Assembly: GCF_017309955.1 (NCBI RefSeq)
Contig: NZ_CP021247.1
Coordinates: forward strand, 2,133,001-2,197,000
Reading direction: 5' to 3'
DNA length: 64,000 nucleotides
From: Novosphingobium sp. KA1
Lineage (GTDB): Bacteria > Pseudomonadota > Alphaproteobacteria > Sphingomonadales > Sphingomonadaceae
Shown here: piece after piece, positions 25,927 to 33,985 of the stretch
Numbering within the stretch: position 1 is the first letter of the stretch
Layout of the letters: each line of letters opens with the position of its first letter
Translations under genes and position numbers: made by a program
The notes under the pieces: model-generated
What the model was told of the DNA's origin: nothing
What the model saw: only the letters and a program-made list of their open reading frames with translations
The model's database searches: none

Positions 25927-26022
25927 GTCATCCCCGCGAAGGCGGGGATCCCGCTTCTTGAACGGTGCGCGCGGCCGCCACGTCGCAAAGAAAAGCGGGA
26001 CCCCCGCCTTCGCGGGGGCGAC
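25927..26022. repeat. Pair of inverted GC-rich palindromes
   Basis: Two hairpins, ATCCCCGCGAAGGCGGGGAT at 25930-25949 and CCCCCGCCTTCGCGGGGG at 26001-26018, are arranged head to head with CCCGCTTCTT and its complement between. The same motif recurs around 45.2-45.8 kb. Position after the carboxylesterase stop suggests a role in transcript ending or stability. Confidence 0.7.
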
Positions 26023-26048
26023 GGAGGGTAATGTAACAACCGTTGCCT

Positions 26049-27629
26049 TCAAGTTCCCGGCTGGACGTAAGGCGCCGTGGCCCAAAGCTCCCGCTGCCAC
26101 CCGCGCGGATCGGCCTCCACGCGCACCGTGTCCCCGAACACCATCGTCGCGCGCTGGGGCAGCGTATAGGCGGCCCAGTCCGCGATCCCCGGTCGCCCGG
26201 TTTTCGCAAGGCCGGTGAACGCCCCCATCATCGCCGTGCTCAGCGCCTGCGCCGCCGCATCGGTGCCGGAAAAGCTGCCTTTCGCATCGAGCGTGCCGAA
26301 CACGTAGGGAATGTCGTCCGTATGCGCCGCACCGCGCAGCGGATCGAGGGGTGAGGGGCGATCAAGCTGATAGACCCAGGTCGCCGCCGCGCCCGCCTTG
26401 GCGCGTTCGTCCGCCTCGATCACCTGTCCGGGCCAGGAGCGGCCCGCCGTGGTCGCCGCATAATAGACCTGCTCAACGCTCCAGCCCGGTTCGCGGGCAC
26501 GGTACTGGTCGATCACCCATTGCGGGTCGAGATCGATCTTCACCTCGCGGCCCATGCGCGCGGCGACATTGCTCCAGTCGAGGCCTTTCAGCTTGGGCCC
26601 ACGCGGATCGAGGAAGGCGCGGGTCTCATCGTGCACATTGCCGAGAATCATCGGCACCGAGAGCGACTGCGGCGCGGCGTCGGGCCAGAACGGGTGGCGC
26701 GGCAGGTTGGTCATGTCCAGCACCGGGCCGAAGTAGACCGGGCCGCTGCCCATCACCGGATCGGTGGTGTCGAGCGCGGCGGTCAGGCGCTCCACGGGCA
26801 TCGTGCGCAAGGCCTCTACATCGCCGGGGGAGAGCCCGAGCGCCGCCATCAGCGCCTGCGTGCGCGCCCAGGCGTGCATCGGTCCGCTGGCCTGCACCTG
26901 CTGCCCGCTCATTGTCGCGGCGGCGTGGAACAGGCCCCTGGCGGCGGGCATGGCCATGAGCGTGGCGATCTTGGCGCCGCCGCCGGACTGGCCGAACACC
27001 ATGACCCGCGCCGGATCGCCGCCGAACGCGGCGATATGCGCACGCACCCATTGCAGCGCGAGGATCAGGTCGAGCTGGCCGAGATTGCCGCTGTCCGCGT
27101 ACTTGGCGCCGAAGGGTTTGAGCCACGCGTACCCCAGCGCATTGAGCCGGTGATTGACGGTGACGACCACCACGTCGCCGCCCGCCGCCAGCTTCGCGCC
27201 GTGGGTGAGCGGATCGGTGACCGAGCCGGTGGTGTAGGCGCCGCCGTGGAAATAGACCATGACCGCGCGCCGGGCGGCGGGGTTTGCCTCGGGTGTCCAG
27301 ACGTTGAGGAACAGGCAGTCTTCGGACTGCGGCTGGTCGTCCAGCCCGCGCTGCGGGCAGATCGGGCCGAAGCGCAGGGCTTCCAGCGGCGCTCCGCCGA
27401 ATGGTTCGGCCACGGCGCGTGCGAAGCGTGCCGCGCGGCCATAGCGGATACCGAGGAACTGGCAGATGCCGTTTTCGACCACGCCGCGGCACCGGCCCGC
27501 GACGGCCATTTGCGGCGGCGTGGCAAGCACCGGCGCGGCCCCGGCGGCGAGCGCGACAGCCCCGCCCGCCAGTACCGCGCGCCGGGTGGTTTCAGCGCCG
27601 GACGTCGCCTCCTGAAGCGGAAAAGGCAT
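26049..27629 (-). CDS. Type B carboxylesterase, exported
   Basis: The protein of 526 residues has a Tat-like leader (TTRRAVLAGG followed by VALAAGAAPVLA). It is a type B carboxylesterase with CRGVVENGICQFLGIRYG, EDCLFLNVWTPE, the oxyanion motif YFHGGAYTTG, the nucleophile elbow VFGQSGGGAK, glutamate in GNVHDETRAF and histidine in GAAHTDDIPYVF. Substrates are esters, and in this locus methyl- or acetyl-pectin fragments are plausible but unproven. GGGAGAA seven bases before the ATG at 27629 supports the start, which overlaps the kdgK gene by 38 bases. It is the last gene of the kduI-kduD-kdgK operon. Confidence 0.88.
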   Translation of the reverse strand: MPFPLQEATSGAETTRRAVLAGGAVALAAGAAPVLATPPQMAVAGRCRGVVENGICQFLGIRYGRAARFARAVAEPFGGAPLEALRFGPICPQRGLDDQPQSEDCLFLNVWTPEANPAARRAVMVYFHGGAYTTGSVTDPLTHGAKLAAGGDVVVVTVNHRLNALGYAWLKPFGAKYADSGNLGQLDLILALQWVRAHIAAFGGDPARVMVFGQSGGGAKIATLMAMPAARGLFHAAATMSGQQVQASGPMHAWARTQALMAALGLSPGDVEALRTMPVERLTAALDTTDPVMGSGPVYFGPVLDMTNLPRHPFWPDAAPQSLSVPMILGNVHDETRAFLDPRGPKLKGLDWSNVAARMGREVKIDLDPQWVIDQYRAREPGWSVEQVYYAATTAGRSWPGQVIEADERAKAGAAATWVYQLDRPSPLDPLRGAAHTDDIPYVFGTLDAKGSFSGTDAAAQALSTAMMGAFTGLAKTGRPGIADWAAYTLPQRATMVFGDTVRVEADPRGWQRELWATAPYVQPGT

Positions 27630-28602
27630 CGAGTTCTCCCTGTCCGATCAGGCACATGTCTCCGGGCAGCGAGTGCTTCAGCACCGTATAGGCCAGCCCG
27701 GCCTGCGCCATTCTTTGAATATCCGCGCCGTTCAGCCAGCCGTGCAGCACGCCCGCCGCAAAGGCGTCTCCGGTGCCGATGCGGTCGACGATCTGCGTCA
27801 CTTCGACCTCGTCGGTCTGGAATCCGCCCTCGCGTCCGTCGATCCGCGCGGCGATGCGGTGGTGGGCGGCGTTGACGACCTGCCGTGCGGTCGAGCCGAT
27901 GATCTGGAGATTGGGGAAAGCGGCAAAGGCCGCCTCGGCCGCCTCGCGCCGACGGTCCTCGCCATCGCCGGAGAACGTCTGGCCGAGCAGCAGCGAGATG
28001 TCGCGGTGGTTGCCGATCATTACCGTCGCGGCGGAGACCAGTTCGGTCAGCACTTCGCGCGGATTGCTGTCCCAGCTTTCCCAGAGCAGCGCGCGGTAAT
28101 TGCCGTCGAAGCAGATCGGCACGCCGGCCTCCTGCGCCGCGCGCACCGCCGCCTTGGCCAGCGTGACGCCGCCGGGGCCAAGCGCCGGGGTAATGCCGGA
28201 CAAGTGCAGCAGCCGGGCGCCGTCAAGCGCGGCGCCAAAGTCGAAGTCCTGCGGCGCGCTGGTCGCAAAGGTGCTGCCGGCGCGGTCGTAGGTGATTGCG
28301 GAAGGGCGCAGGCCCGCGCCGCTTTCGAGGAAATAGAGCCCCATGCGGCCCGTGCCGGTGGCGACATGGCGCGTGTCCACGCCTGCCGCCGCCAGGGCCG
28401 AGCGGGCCTTGTCGCCCAGCGGACTGGCGGGCAGCCGCGTGACCATGCGCACGCCATGGCCCAGCGAGGCAAGGCCGGAGGCGACATTGGCCTCGGCCCC
28501 GCCCACCACCATGTCCAGCGCATCGCACTGAACCATCAGGCGGTGGGAAGGGGTGGCGAAGCGCAGCAGCACTTCGCCGAAGCAGGTTACATGTCCGGTC
28601 AT
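27592..28602 (-). CDS. kdgK: 2-dehydro-3-deoxygluconokinase
   Basis: This 336-residue PfkB-family sugar kinase phosphorylates 2-keto-3-deoxygluconate to KDPG. The N-terminal CFGEVLLRF, the substrate loop GGAEANVASGLASLG, GLYFLESGAGLRPSAITYDR and the C-terminal catalytic DRIGTGDAFAAGVLHG (Asp base) are typical of KdgK. It is cytosolic. It follows kduD and precedes the carboxylesterase in the same operon. Kinase output feeds an aldolase not found in the window. Confidence 0.92.
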   Translation of the reverse strand: MTGHVTCFGEVLLRFATPSHRLMVQCDALDMVVGGAEANVASGLASLGHGVRMVTRLPASPLGDKARSALAAAGVDTRHVATGTGRMGLYFLESGAGLRPSAITYDRAGSTFATSAPQDFDFGAALDGARLLHLSGITPALGPGGVTLAKAAVRAAQEAGVPICFDGNYRALLWESWDSNPREVLTELVSAATVMIGNHRDISLLLGQTFSGDGEDRRREAAEAAFAAFPNLQIIGSTARQVVNAAHHRIAARIDGREGGFQTDEVEVTQIVDRIGTGDAFAAGVLHGWLNGADIQRMAQAGLAYTVLKHSLPGDMCLIGQGELDAFSASGGDVRR

Positions 28603-28613
28603 GGGGCTCGTTT

Positions 28614-29369
28614 TCAGCGTGCCAGCCAGCCGCCGTCAACCGCCAGCACATGGCCGGTGACGTAGTCGGAAGCGGGCGAGGCGAGGAACACGGCGGCCCC
28701 GGCGATGTCCTTGGGGTCGCCCCAGCGGCCGGTCGGGATGCGCTCCAGGATCTGGCGGTTGCGCGTCTCGTCGCCTTGCAGGGCCGCGGTGTTGTTGGTG
28801 GCAATGTAGCCCGGGGCGATGGCGTTTACCTGCACGCCCTTGGCGGCAAGCTCGTTGGCCATGGCCTTGGTCACGCCGCCCACGCCCGACTTCGCCGCCG
28901 CATAGCTGGGTACGCGGATGCCGCCCTGGAAGGTGAGCAGCGAGGCGATGTTGACGATCTTTCCGGTTCCGCGCTCCACCATGCCCTTCGCTGCCGCCTG
29001 GCTGAGGAAGAACAGGGTCTTGAGGTTGGTGTCCATCACCGCGTCCCAGTCCTCTTCGGAGAACTGGAGCAGGTCGTCGCGGCGGATGATCCCGGCATTG
29101 TTGACGAGAATATCGACTTTGCCGAGCCCGGCCACCGCCTCGTCGATTACCCGCTGCACGGGCTCGATCGAGGAGAGGTCGGCCTTGATGTTCACGCACC
29201 TGCGCCCGGTCGCCGCGATCAGGGCGAGGGTTTCGGTCGGTTCGCTGCGGCCCGCGAGGGCCACGTCGGCGCCCGCCTGAGCAAGCGCCACGGCAATGGC
29301 CTGCCCGATCCCGGTGTTCGCACCGGTCACGAGCGCGGCCTTGCCTTCGAGGCTGAAGGAAATCGCCAT
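28614..29369 (-). CDS. kduD: 2-dehydro-3-deoxy-D-gluconate 5-dehydrogenase
   Basis: This protein of 251 residues is a short-chain dehydrogenase of the KduD type, which reduces the 2,5-diketo sugar made by KduI to 2-keto-3-deoxygluconate. Cofactor binding is in ALVTGANTGIGQAIA and LVNNAGIIRRDD, with the catalytic Ser, Tyr and Lys in NIASLLTFQGGIRVPSYAAAKSG. The C-terminal VTGHVLAVDGGWLAR is characteristic. The ATG at 29369 has GGGAG ten bases upstream. An earlier start would run into the kduI reading frame. It lies between kduI and kdgK. Confidence 0.93.
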   Translation of the reverse strand: MAISFSLEGKAALVTGANTGIGQAIAVALAQAGADVALAGRSEPTETLALIAATGRRCVNIKADLSSIEPVQRVIDEAVAGLGKVDILVNNAGIIRRDDLLQFSEEDWDAVMDTNLKTLFFLSQAAAKGMVERGTGKIVNIASLLTFQGGIRVPSYAAAKSGVGGVTKAMANELAAKGVQVNAIAPGYIATNNTAALQGDETRNRQILERIPTGRWGDPKDIAGAAVFLASPASDYVTGHVLAVDGGWLAR

Positions 29370-29383
29370 CTGCTGTCGCTCCC

Positions 29384-30220
29384 TTACTGGAGCTGGCAGA
29401 TGTCGAGGACGTTCATGTCGGTATAGTCGAGGTTTTCCCCGCCCATGGCCCAGATGAACGCGTACTTCTTGGTGCCCGAACCCATGTGGATCGACCACGG
29501 CGGGCTGATCACCGCCTCTTCGTTGGCGATCACGATGTGGCGCATCTGGTCGGGCTCGCCCATGTAGTGGAAGATGCGGTCGTTCTCTTCGGGCAGTTCG
29601 AAGTAGAGGTAGATCTCGCTGCGGCGGTCGTGGAGGTGCGGGGGCATGGTGTTCCACACCGAACCTTCTTCCAGCACGGTCAGGCCCAGCAGCAGCTGCG
29701 CGCTTTCGCAGACGCCGGGGATGACCAGCTGGTAGATCGTGCGCTGGTTCGAATTGGCCAGATCGCCGCGCGCCAGCGGGTTGGCTTCGGCCAGCGTGAT
29801 CAGCTTGATCGGGCAGGCCTTATGCGCGGGCACAGAGGCGATGTAGAACCGCGCGGTTTCGCCCTCGAAGATCACCTCGTCCGAACCCATCGGCACGTAG
29901 AGGCATTCCTTGTTGCCGACTTCAAATCGCTGGCCGTCGACCGTGATCGCGCCGGGGCCGCCGATGTTGGTGATGCCGGCTTCGCGGCGTTCGAGGAAGG
30001 GCTTGCCTTCCGCGCTCTTGGGAACGGTCTGCGCGGGCAGCTTGAGCGGGCCTTGCGAGGGCACCGCGCCGCCGATCACGAAGCGCTCGTTGTGCGAATA
30101 GTTGAGCTGGACCTTGCCGTCCTCGAACATGCCGGTGACGAGGTAGCGATCGCGCAGTTCCTCGTTGGAGACGCACTCCATCATGTCGGGATGGGTGGCG
30201 TGGTAGGTCTTGCAGAACAC
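29384..30220 (-). CDS. kduI: 5-dehydro-4-deoxy-D-glucuronate isomerase
   Basis: With the GTG at 30220 the protein is 278 residues, the length of E. coli KduI. The start is chosen because GGGAGAG lies six to eight bases upstream. An ATG at 30235 would put that site inside the coding sequence. Family motifs include [62 protein letters not shown] (zinc ligands) and [21 protein letters not shown]. KduI isomerises 5-keto-4-deoxyuronate, the open form of the unsaturated pectate lyase product. Operator-like site 3 lies 75 bases upstream. Confidence 0.93.
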   Translation of the reverse strand: MFCKTYHATHPDMMECVSNEELRDRYLVTGMFEDGKVQLNYSHNERFVIGGAVPSQGPLKLPAQTVPKSAEGKPFLERREAGITNIGGPGAITVDGQRFEVGNKECLYVPMGSDEVIFEGETARFYIASVPAHKACPIKLITLAEANPLARGDLANSNQRTIYQLVIPGVCESAQLLLGLTVLEEGSVWNTMPPHLHDRRSEIYLYFELPEENDRIFHYMGEPDQMRHIVIANEEAVISPPWSIHMGSGTKKYAFIWAMGGENLDYTDMNVLDICQLQ

Positions 30221-30244
30221 GGGGCTCTCTCCCATTGGAATTCG

Positions 30245-30261
30245 GTCCCGTATAGTGGGAC
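30245..30261. promoter_or_regulatory. Short dyad just before kduI
   Basis: GTCCC-GTATAGT-GGGAC has 5-bp arms and lies 25 bases upstream of the chosen kduI start. It may be a second control site or part of the leader, but nothing else supports it. Confidence 0.3.
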
Positions 30262-30294
30262 ATTATTACATTTATGGTCAAGTCATATCCGGCT

Positions 30295-30312
30295 TTGGTA
30301 ACCGGTGTCAAT
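30295..30312. promoter_or_regulatory. Operator-like site 3, before kduI
   Basis: TTGGTAACCGGTGTCAAT lies between the 3' end of the LacI gene and kduI. It has the same left half as site 2 and the core ACCGGTGTCA common to sites 1-3. Confidence 0.7.
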
Positions 30313-30353
30313 GGTGGGTAAAGTGCAAGGACCGACGGTCGGCGCTGTTTCCC

Positions 30354-31409
30354 TCAGTTCGCTTCGGGAGGGGCCACCGAGGCGCGGCGCACCAGATCGG
30401 ACAGGAACAGCGCCTGCCGCGACAGGGCATCGCCGGGTTCGATCAATTTATGCGCGGCGGCGGCGGCCATCGGCACGATCGGCCAGCGCACGGTGGTCAG
30501 CGGCGGCCAGATATGCGCGGCGATGGCGGTATCGTCGAAGCCGATGATCGAAAGCTGGGCGGGCACGTCGATCCCGCGTTCGCGCGCGGCGTGGAGCAGG
30601 CCGGCGGCCATCTCGTCGTTGCTGGAGAACACCGCGGTAGGGCGCGGCGAGGCGTCGAGCAGGCGCTGTCCGGCCTCGTAGCCCGATTCGAACTTGTAGT
30701 CCCCCCGTGTCGCCAGTGCCGGGTCGGGGGCGAGCCCGGCTTCGGCGAGGCCTTCGGCAAAGCCCTGTTCGCGCTCGTAGGCGGAGCGGAAGCCGGCGGG
30801 GCCGGCGATGAAGCCGATACGCTTGTGGCCGAGACTGGCGAGCCAGGCCACGGCGTCACGTACCGCTTGCCGGTCGTTCGAGGCCACCAGATGCGCCTCG
30901 TTGTCGAGTTCGGCCGAGCCCATGCGCACCAGCGTGCAGCCCAGTTCGCGGCAGAGCGCGGCCAGTTCGTCGTTCTCGGAAATCGGTGGCAGCAGCAGTA
31001 CGCCGTAGAGCCGCTGCTGTTCGATGAAGTGGCGGATATCGTCCAGCAGCCTGGGCGAATGGCGGTCCACCGGGCGCACCACCAGCGCGAATTCGGTGTC
31101 GCGGATCGTCTGCAGGATGCCTTCCTGCACCCCCAGCACCATCTGCGCGTTCGGGTTGTCGTGGATCAGGCCGATCAGGAAATTGCGCCGCAGTGCGAGC
31201 GCGCGGGCCTGGAGATTGGGCACGAAGCCCAGTTCCGCGATCACCGCCTCCACCTTCTCGCGCGTGGCCTGGCCCAGCAGCGGCGACTTGTTGATGACGC
31301 GGCTGACGGTCTTTTTCGAGACGCCGGAAATGCGCGCGACATCGTTGATCGTGGGCTTGGCCGTGGGAATCCCGGCGGCAGGGGCGTCTGACTTGGATTC
31401 TTTCGGCAT
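30354..31409 (-). CDS. LacI-family regulator, probable regulator of the pectin/hexuronate locus
   Basis: The protein of 351 residues has an N-terminal LacI helix-turn-helix (TINDVARISGVSKKTVSRVIN, about residues 21-41) and a hinge, then a periplasmic-binding-like sensor domain with FLIGLIHDNPNAQMVLGVQEG, GVLLLPPISE and IIGFDDTAIA. The ATG at 31409 follows GAGGGGCGAG. Because the gene lies in the middle of the uronate locus and operator-like sites occur on both sides of it, it is the best candidate to bind them. The inducer may be KDG or a related keto-sugar acid, but this cannot be read from sequence. Confidence 0.88.
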   Translation of the reverse strand: MPKESKSDAPAAGIPTAKPTINDVARISGVSKKTVSRVINKSPLLGQATREKVEAVIAELGFVPNLQARALALRRNFLIGLIHDNPNAQMVLGVQEGILQTIRDTEFALVVRPVDRHSPRLLDDIRHFIEQQRLYGVLLLPPISENDELAALCRELGCTLVRMGSAELDNEAHLVASNDRQAVRDAVAWLASLGHKRIGFIAGPAGFRSAYEREQGFAEGLAEAGLAPDPALATRGDYKFESGYEAGQRLLDASPRPTAVFSSNDEMAAGLLHAARERGIDVPAQLSIIGFDDTAIAAHIWPPLTTVRWPIVPMAAAAAHKLIEPGDALSRQALFLSDLVRRASVAPPEAN

Positions 31410-31491
31410 TCTCGCCCCTCTGGCCTCTCGCCCGTCTGTTCTCAAGAGGCGCTGTCGGGACCGACTTGCCTTCTGATCGTTGCAAAGGCAA

Positions 31492-31509
31492 GATGACACC
31501 GGTTTCCAA
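31492..31509. promoter_or_regulatory. Operator-like site 4, between the LacI gene and uxaA
   Basis: GATGACACCGGTTTCCAA lies 31 bases before the uxaA start and 83 bases before the LacI start on the other strand, so it could control both units. Confidence 0.7.
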
Positions 31510-31539
31510 AACAGGGAAGCCCGGATAAACGGGCCAGCG

Positions 31540-33042
31540 ATGACACAGGCAATTCCTCCCTCCATTCGTATTCACGCCGCCGACGATGTGGCCGTGGCGC
31601 TGCGTCCGCTCGCCGCCGGAGAGCAGGCGGAAGGCGTGGTCCTGACCGGCGACGTGGCGCGCGGGCACAAGTTCGCGCTGCACGATATTGCCGAGGGCGC
31701 GCCGGTGGTGAAGTACGGCCAGCCGATCGGCCGGGCGACCCGTGCCATCGCCGCGGGCGACCATGTCCACACGCACAATCTCGCGACCGCTCTCGCTGGC
31801 GAACTGGCCTATTCGCCGCACCTCGGCGCGGCGCAAGTGCAGGCGGAAGAGGGGGCGGAGATGCCCACATGGCGGGGTTATCGGCGCGCCGACGGGCGCG
31901 CGGCGACGCGTAACGAGATCTGGATCCTGCCCACCGTAGGCTGCGTCGGCATGACCGCCGAACAGGTCGCACGCGAGGCGCAGGCGCGCCATGCCGATCT
32001 GATCGCGGCGGGCCGGATCGACGGTATCCACGCCTTTGCGCACCCGCACGGCTGCTCGCAACTGGGGGACGACCTCGACGGCACCCGCGCGGTGCTGGCG
32101 GGACTGGCGGCCAGCCCCAATGCGGCGGGTGTGCTGCTGCTGGGGCTCGGCTGCGAATCGAACCAGCTCGATGCCCTGGTGGAGGCGGTGCCGGTCTGGG
32201 CGCGTGCGAAACTGCGCCTGCTTTCCAGCCAGAGCGCGGGCAACGAGATCGTGGAAGCGGGCAAGCTGGTTGACGAACTGGTGGCCGAAGCGGCCAGGGC
32301 CGAGCGGACGCAGCAGCCGCTGTCGGCGCTGACCATCGGCCTCAAGTGCGGCGGGTCGGACGGGTTCTCCGGCCTTACCGCCAACCCTTTGCTGGGGCGC
32401 CTGTCGGAGACGATGGCGCGCGCTGGCGGCAAGGCGATCCTTACGGAAATCCCGGAGATTTTCGGGGCCGAACAGGCCCTGCTGGACCGCTCCAGCTCGC
32501 GCGAGGTGTTCGAGGCGGCGGCGGGGCTGGTGAACCGGTTCAAGCGCTATTACCTCGATCAGGGGCTGCCGGTTTCGGAAAATCCCTCGCCGGGTAACCT
32601 TGCGGGCGGCATCACCACGCTGGAGGAAAAGTCGCTCGGCGCGGTGCAGAAGGCGGGCCATGCGCCGCTCTCGGACGTGATCGATTATGGCGGGCAGGCG
32701 AGCGTGCCCGGCCTCACCCTGATGGAAGCGCCGGGCAACGATGCGGTGTCCTCCACCGCGCTGGCGGCCTCGGGCGCCACTCTGGTGCTGTTCACCACCG
32801 GGCGAGGCACGCCGCTGGGTTTCCCGGTGCCGACGATCAAGGTGGCCTCCAACCGCACGCTCGCCGAATCGAAGCCGCACTGGATCGACTTTGACGCCTC
32901 GATCGCGCTGGATGAGGGGCAGGAGGCTGCCGACGCGGCATTTCTGGCCCGAATCCTGGCCTTTGCCAGCGGTGAACGCACTGCTTCCGAGCGCGGCGGC
33001 CAGCGCGCCATTGCCGTCTGGAAAAGGGGCGTAACCCTTTGA
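31540..33042 (+). CDS. uxaA: Altronate dehydratase
   Basis: The 500-residue protein has an N-terminal SAF domain (LRPLAAGEQAEGV, HDIAEGAPVVKYGQPIG) and the UxaA/GarD catalytic part. Motifs include RADGRAATRNEIWILPTVGC, FAHPHGCSQLG, GLGCESNQ, LKCGGSDGFSGLTANP, ILTEIPEIFGAEQ and FTTGRGTPLGFPVPTIKVASN. UxaA removes water from D-altronate to give 2-keto-3-deoxygluconate. The ATG at 31540 begins the family's usual N-terminus. The enzyme follows an operator-like site and is divergent from the LacI gene. Galactarate dehydratases are close relatives and cannot be fully excluded. Confidence 0.88.
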   Translation: MTQAIPPSIRIHAADDVAVALRPLAAGEQAEGVVLTGDVARGHKFALHDIAEGAPVVKYGQPIGRATRAIAAGDHVHTHNLATALAGELAYSPHLGAAQVQAEEGAEMPTWRGYRRADGRAATRNEIWILPTVGCVGMTAEQVAREAQARHADLIAAGRIDGIHAFAHPHGCSQLGDDLDGTRAVLAGLAASPNAAGVLLLGLGCESNQLDALVEAVPVWARAKLRLLSSQSAGNEIVEAGKLVDELVAEAARAERTQQPLSALTIGLKCGGSDGFSGLTANPLLGRLSETMARAGGKAILTEIPEIFGAEQALLDRSSSREVFEAAAGLVNRFKRYYLDQGLPVSENPSPGNLAGGITTLEEKSLGAVQKAGHAPLSDVIDYGGQASVPGLTLMEAPGNDAVSSTALAASGATLVLFTTGRGTPLGFPVPTIKVASNRTLAESKPHWIDFDASIALDEGQEAADAAFLARILAFASGERTASERGGQRAIAVWKRGVTL

Positions 33043-33072
33043 TCGGGCTGACGGCGTCTAATTGGATTTGCT

Positions 33073-33090
33073 TATGACACCGGTTTCCTA
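33073..33090. promoter_or_regulatory. Operator-like site 5, before the hydratase gene
   Basis: TATGACACCGGTTTCCTA is 37 bases before the ATG of the hydratase gene and 31 bases after uxaA. It fits the consensus of site 4 in 14 of 18 positions. Confidence 0.7.
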
Positions 33091-33126
33091 TAGCGATACG
33101 AACAACAAGACACGGGGTACAAGGGG

Positions 33127-33930
33127 ATGAGTTTGACCGAACAGGCGAAATCGATCGCAGGGGCATTCGTGGCGGCGCGGCGCGAAAAGCGCGCTCTGGC
33201 CAGCTATCCCGGCGAGGCGCCTTCCGATCTCGACGCCGCTTATGCGATCCAGAACCTGGCGCTGGAACTGGACGGGCGCGAAGTGGCTGGCTGGAAGGTC
33301 GGCCGGATCAACGGTCCCGACGATGCGCGGCTTGGCGCCAATCGCCTGTCCGGGCCGATCTTCGCGGACAGCGTGGTCGATGCGCCTTCGGGCGAAGTGC
33401 CGGCGATGCCGGTCTTTGCCGAGGGTTTTGCCGCGGCCGAGGCGGAGTTCCTGCTCCATGTCGCGGCGGGCTGGAACGGTGAAGTGCCGGGCGATGACGC
33501 GGGCACGCTGGCGGTGCTGGATGCCGTCCATATCGGCCTCGAAATCGCCAGCTCGCCTTATCCCGGCATCAACGCCGACGGTCCGCCCGTTACCGTGTCC
33601 GACTTCGGCAACAACGCCGGCATGGTGATCGGCCCGGTCCTCGAGGGCTGGCAGAGCGCCGATTTCAACACGATCACCGTGCGCCTCGAGATCGACGGCG
33701 AGACCGCGGGCGAGGCGACGACCGCGACGATGCTCGACGGTCCGCTGGGCGCGGTGCGGTTCCTGCTCGCCAACCTCTCGGCGCGCGGCATCGATTGCAG
33801 TGCGGGCACATGGGTGTCCACCGGGGCGGTGACGGGTGTGCATCCGGTCTCTCCGGGACAGTCGGTGGCGGCCTCCTTCGCGCAGCACGGCACGGTGTGC
33901 TGCACCATCGCGGCGGCGGTGCCCGCCTGA
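33127..33930 (+). CDS. 2-keto-4-pentenoate hydratase family protein (FAH superfamily)
   Basis: This 267-residue protein resembles MhpD/2-keto-4-pentenoate hydratases of the FAH superfamily. AYAIQNLALELDGREVAGWKVG, PIFADSVVDAP, AEAEFLLHVAAG and HIGLEIASSPYPG carry the metal-binding acidic residues. The family hydrates or dehydrates 2-keto acids. Here it lies within the hexuronate locus behind its own operator-like site, and not among aromatic-degradation genes. A sugar-acid dehydratase or keto-acid hydratase role is thus more likely than meta-cleavage. A strong hairpin separates it from the transporter gene. Confidence 0.82.
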   Translation: MSLTEQAKSIAGAFVAARREKRALASYPGEAPSDLDAAYAIQNLALELDGREVAGWKVGRINGPDDARLGANRLSGPIFADSVVDAPSGEVPAMPVFAEGFAAAEAEFLLHVAAGWNGEVPGDDAGTLAVLDAVHIGLEIASSPYPGINADGPPVTVSDFGNNAGMVIGPVLEGWQSADFNTITVRLEIDGETAGEATTATMLDGPLGAVRFLLANLSARGIDCSAGTWVSTGAVTGVHPVSPGQSVAASFAQHGTVCCTIAAAVPA

Positions 33931-33946
33931 ACAGACATGACGATCC

Positions 33947-33971
33947 GGCAGGCCTAAAAGGGCCGCCGGAC
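33947..33971 (+). terminator. Hairpin between hydratase and transporter genes
   Basis: TCCGGC-A-GGCC, loop TAAAA, GGGCC-GCCGGA forms a strong stem 17 bases after the hydratase stop. It lacks a T-run and is just before the transporter ribosome site, so it may trim transcript levels rather than end transcription. Confidence 0.45.
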
Positions 33972-33985
33972 AAGGGAGCAGGGAA

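Noticed and set aside
25927..26022. CRISPR-like look of the GC-rich palindromes
   Set aside because: The units are not evenly spaced, spacers are missing and there are no cas genes; they are dispersed palindromes.
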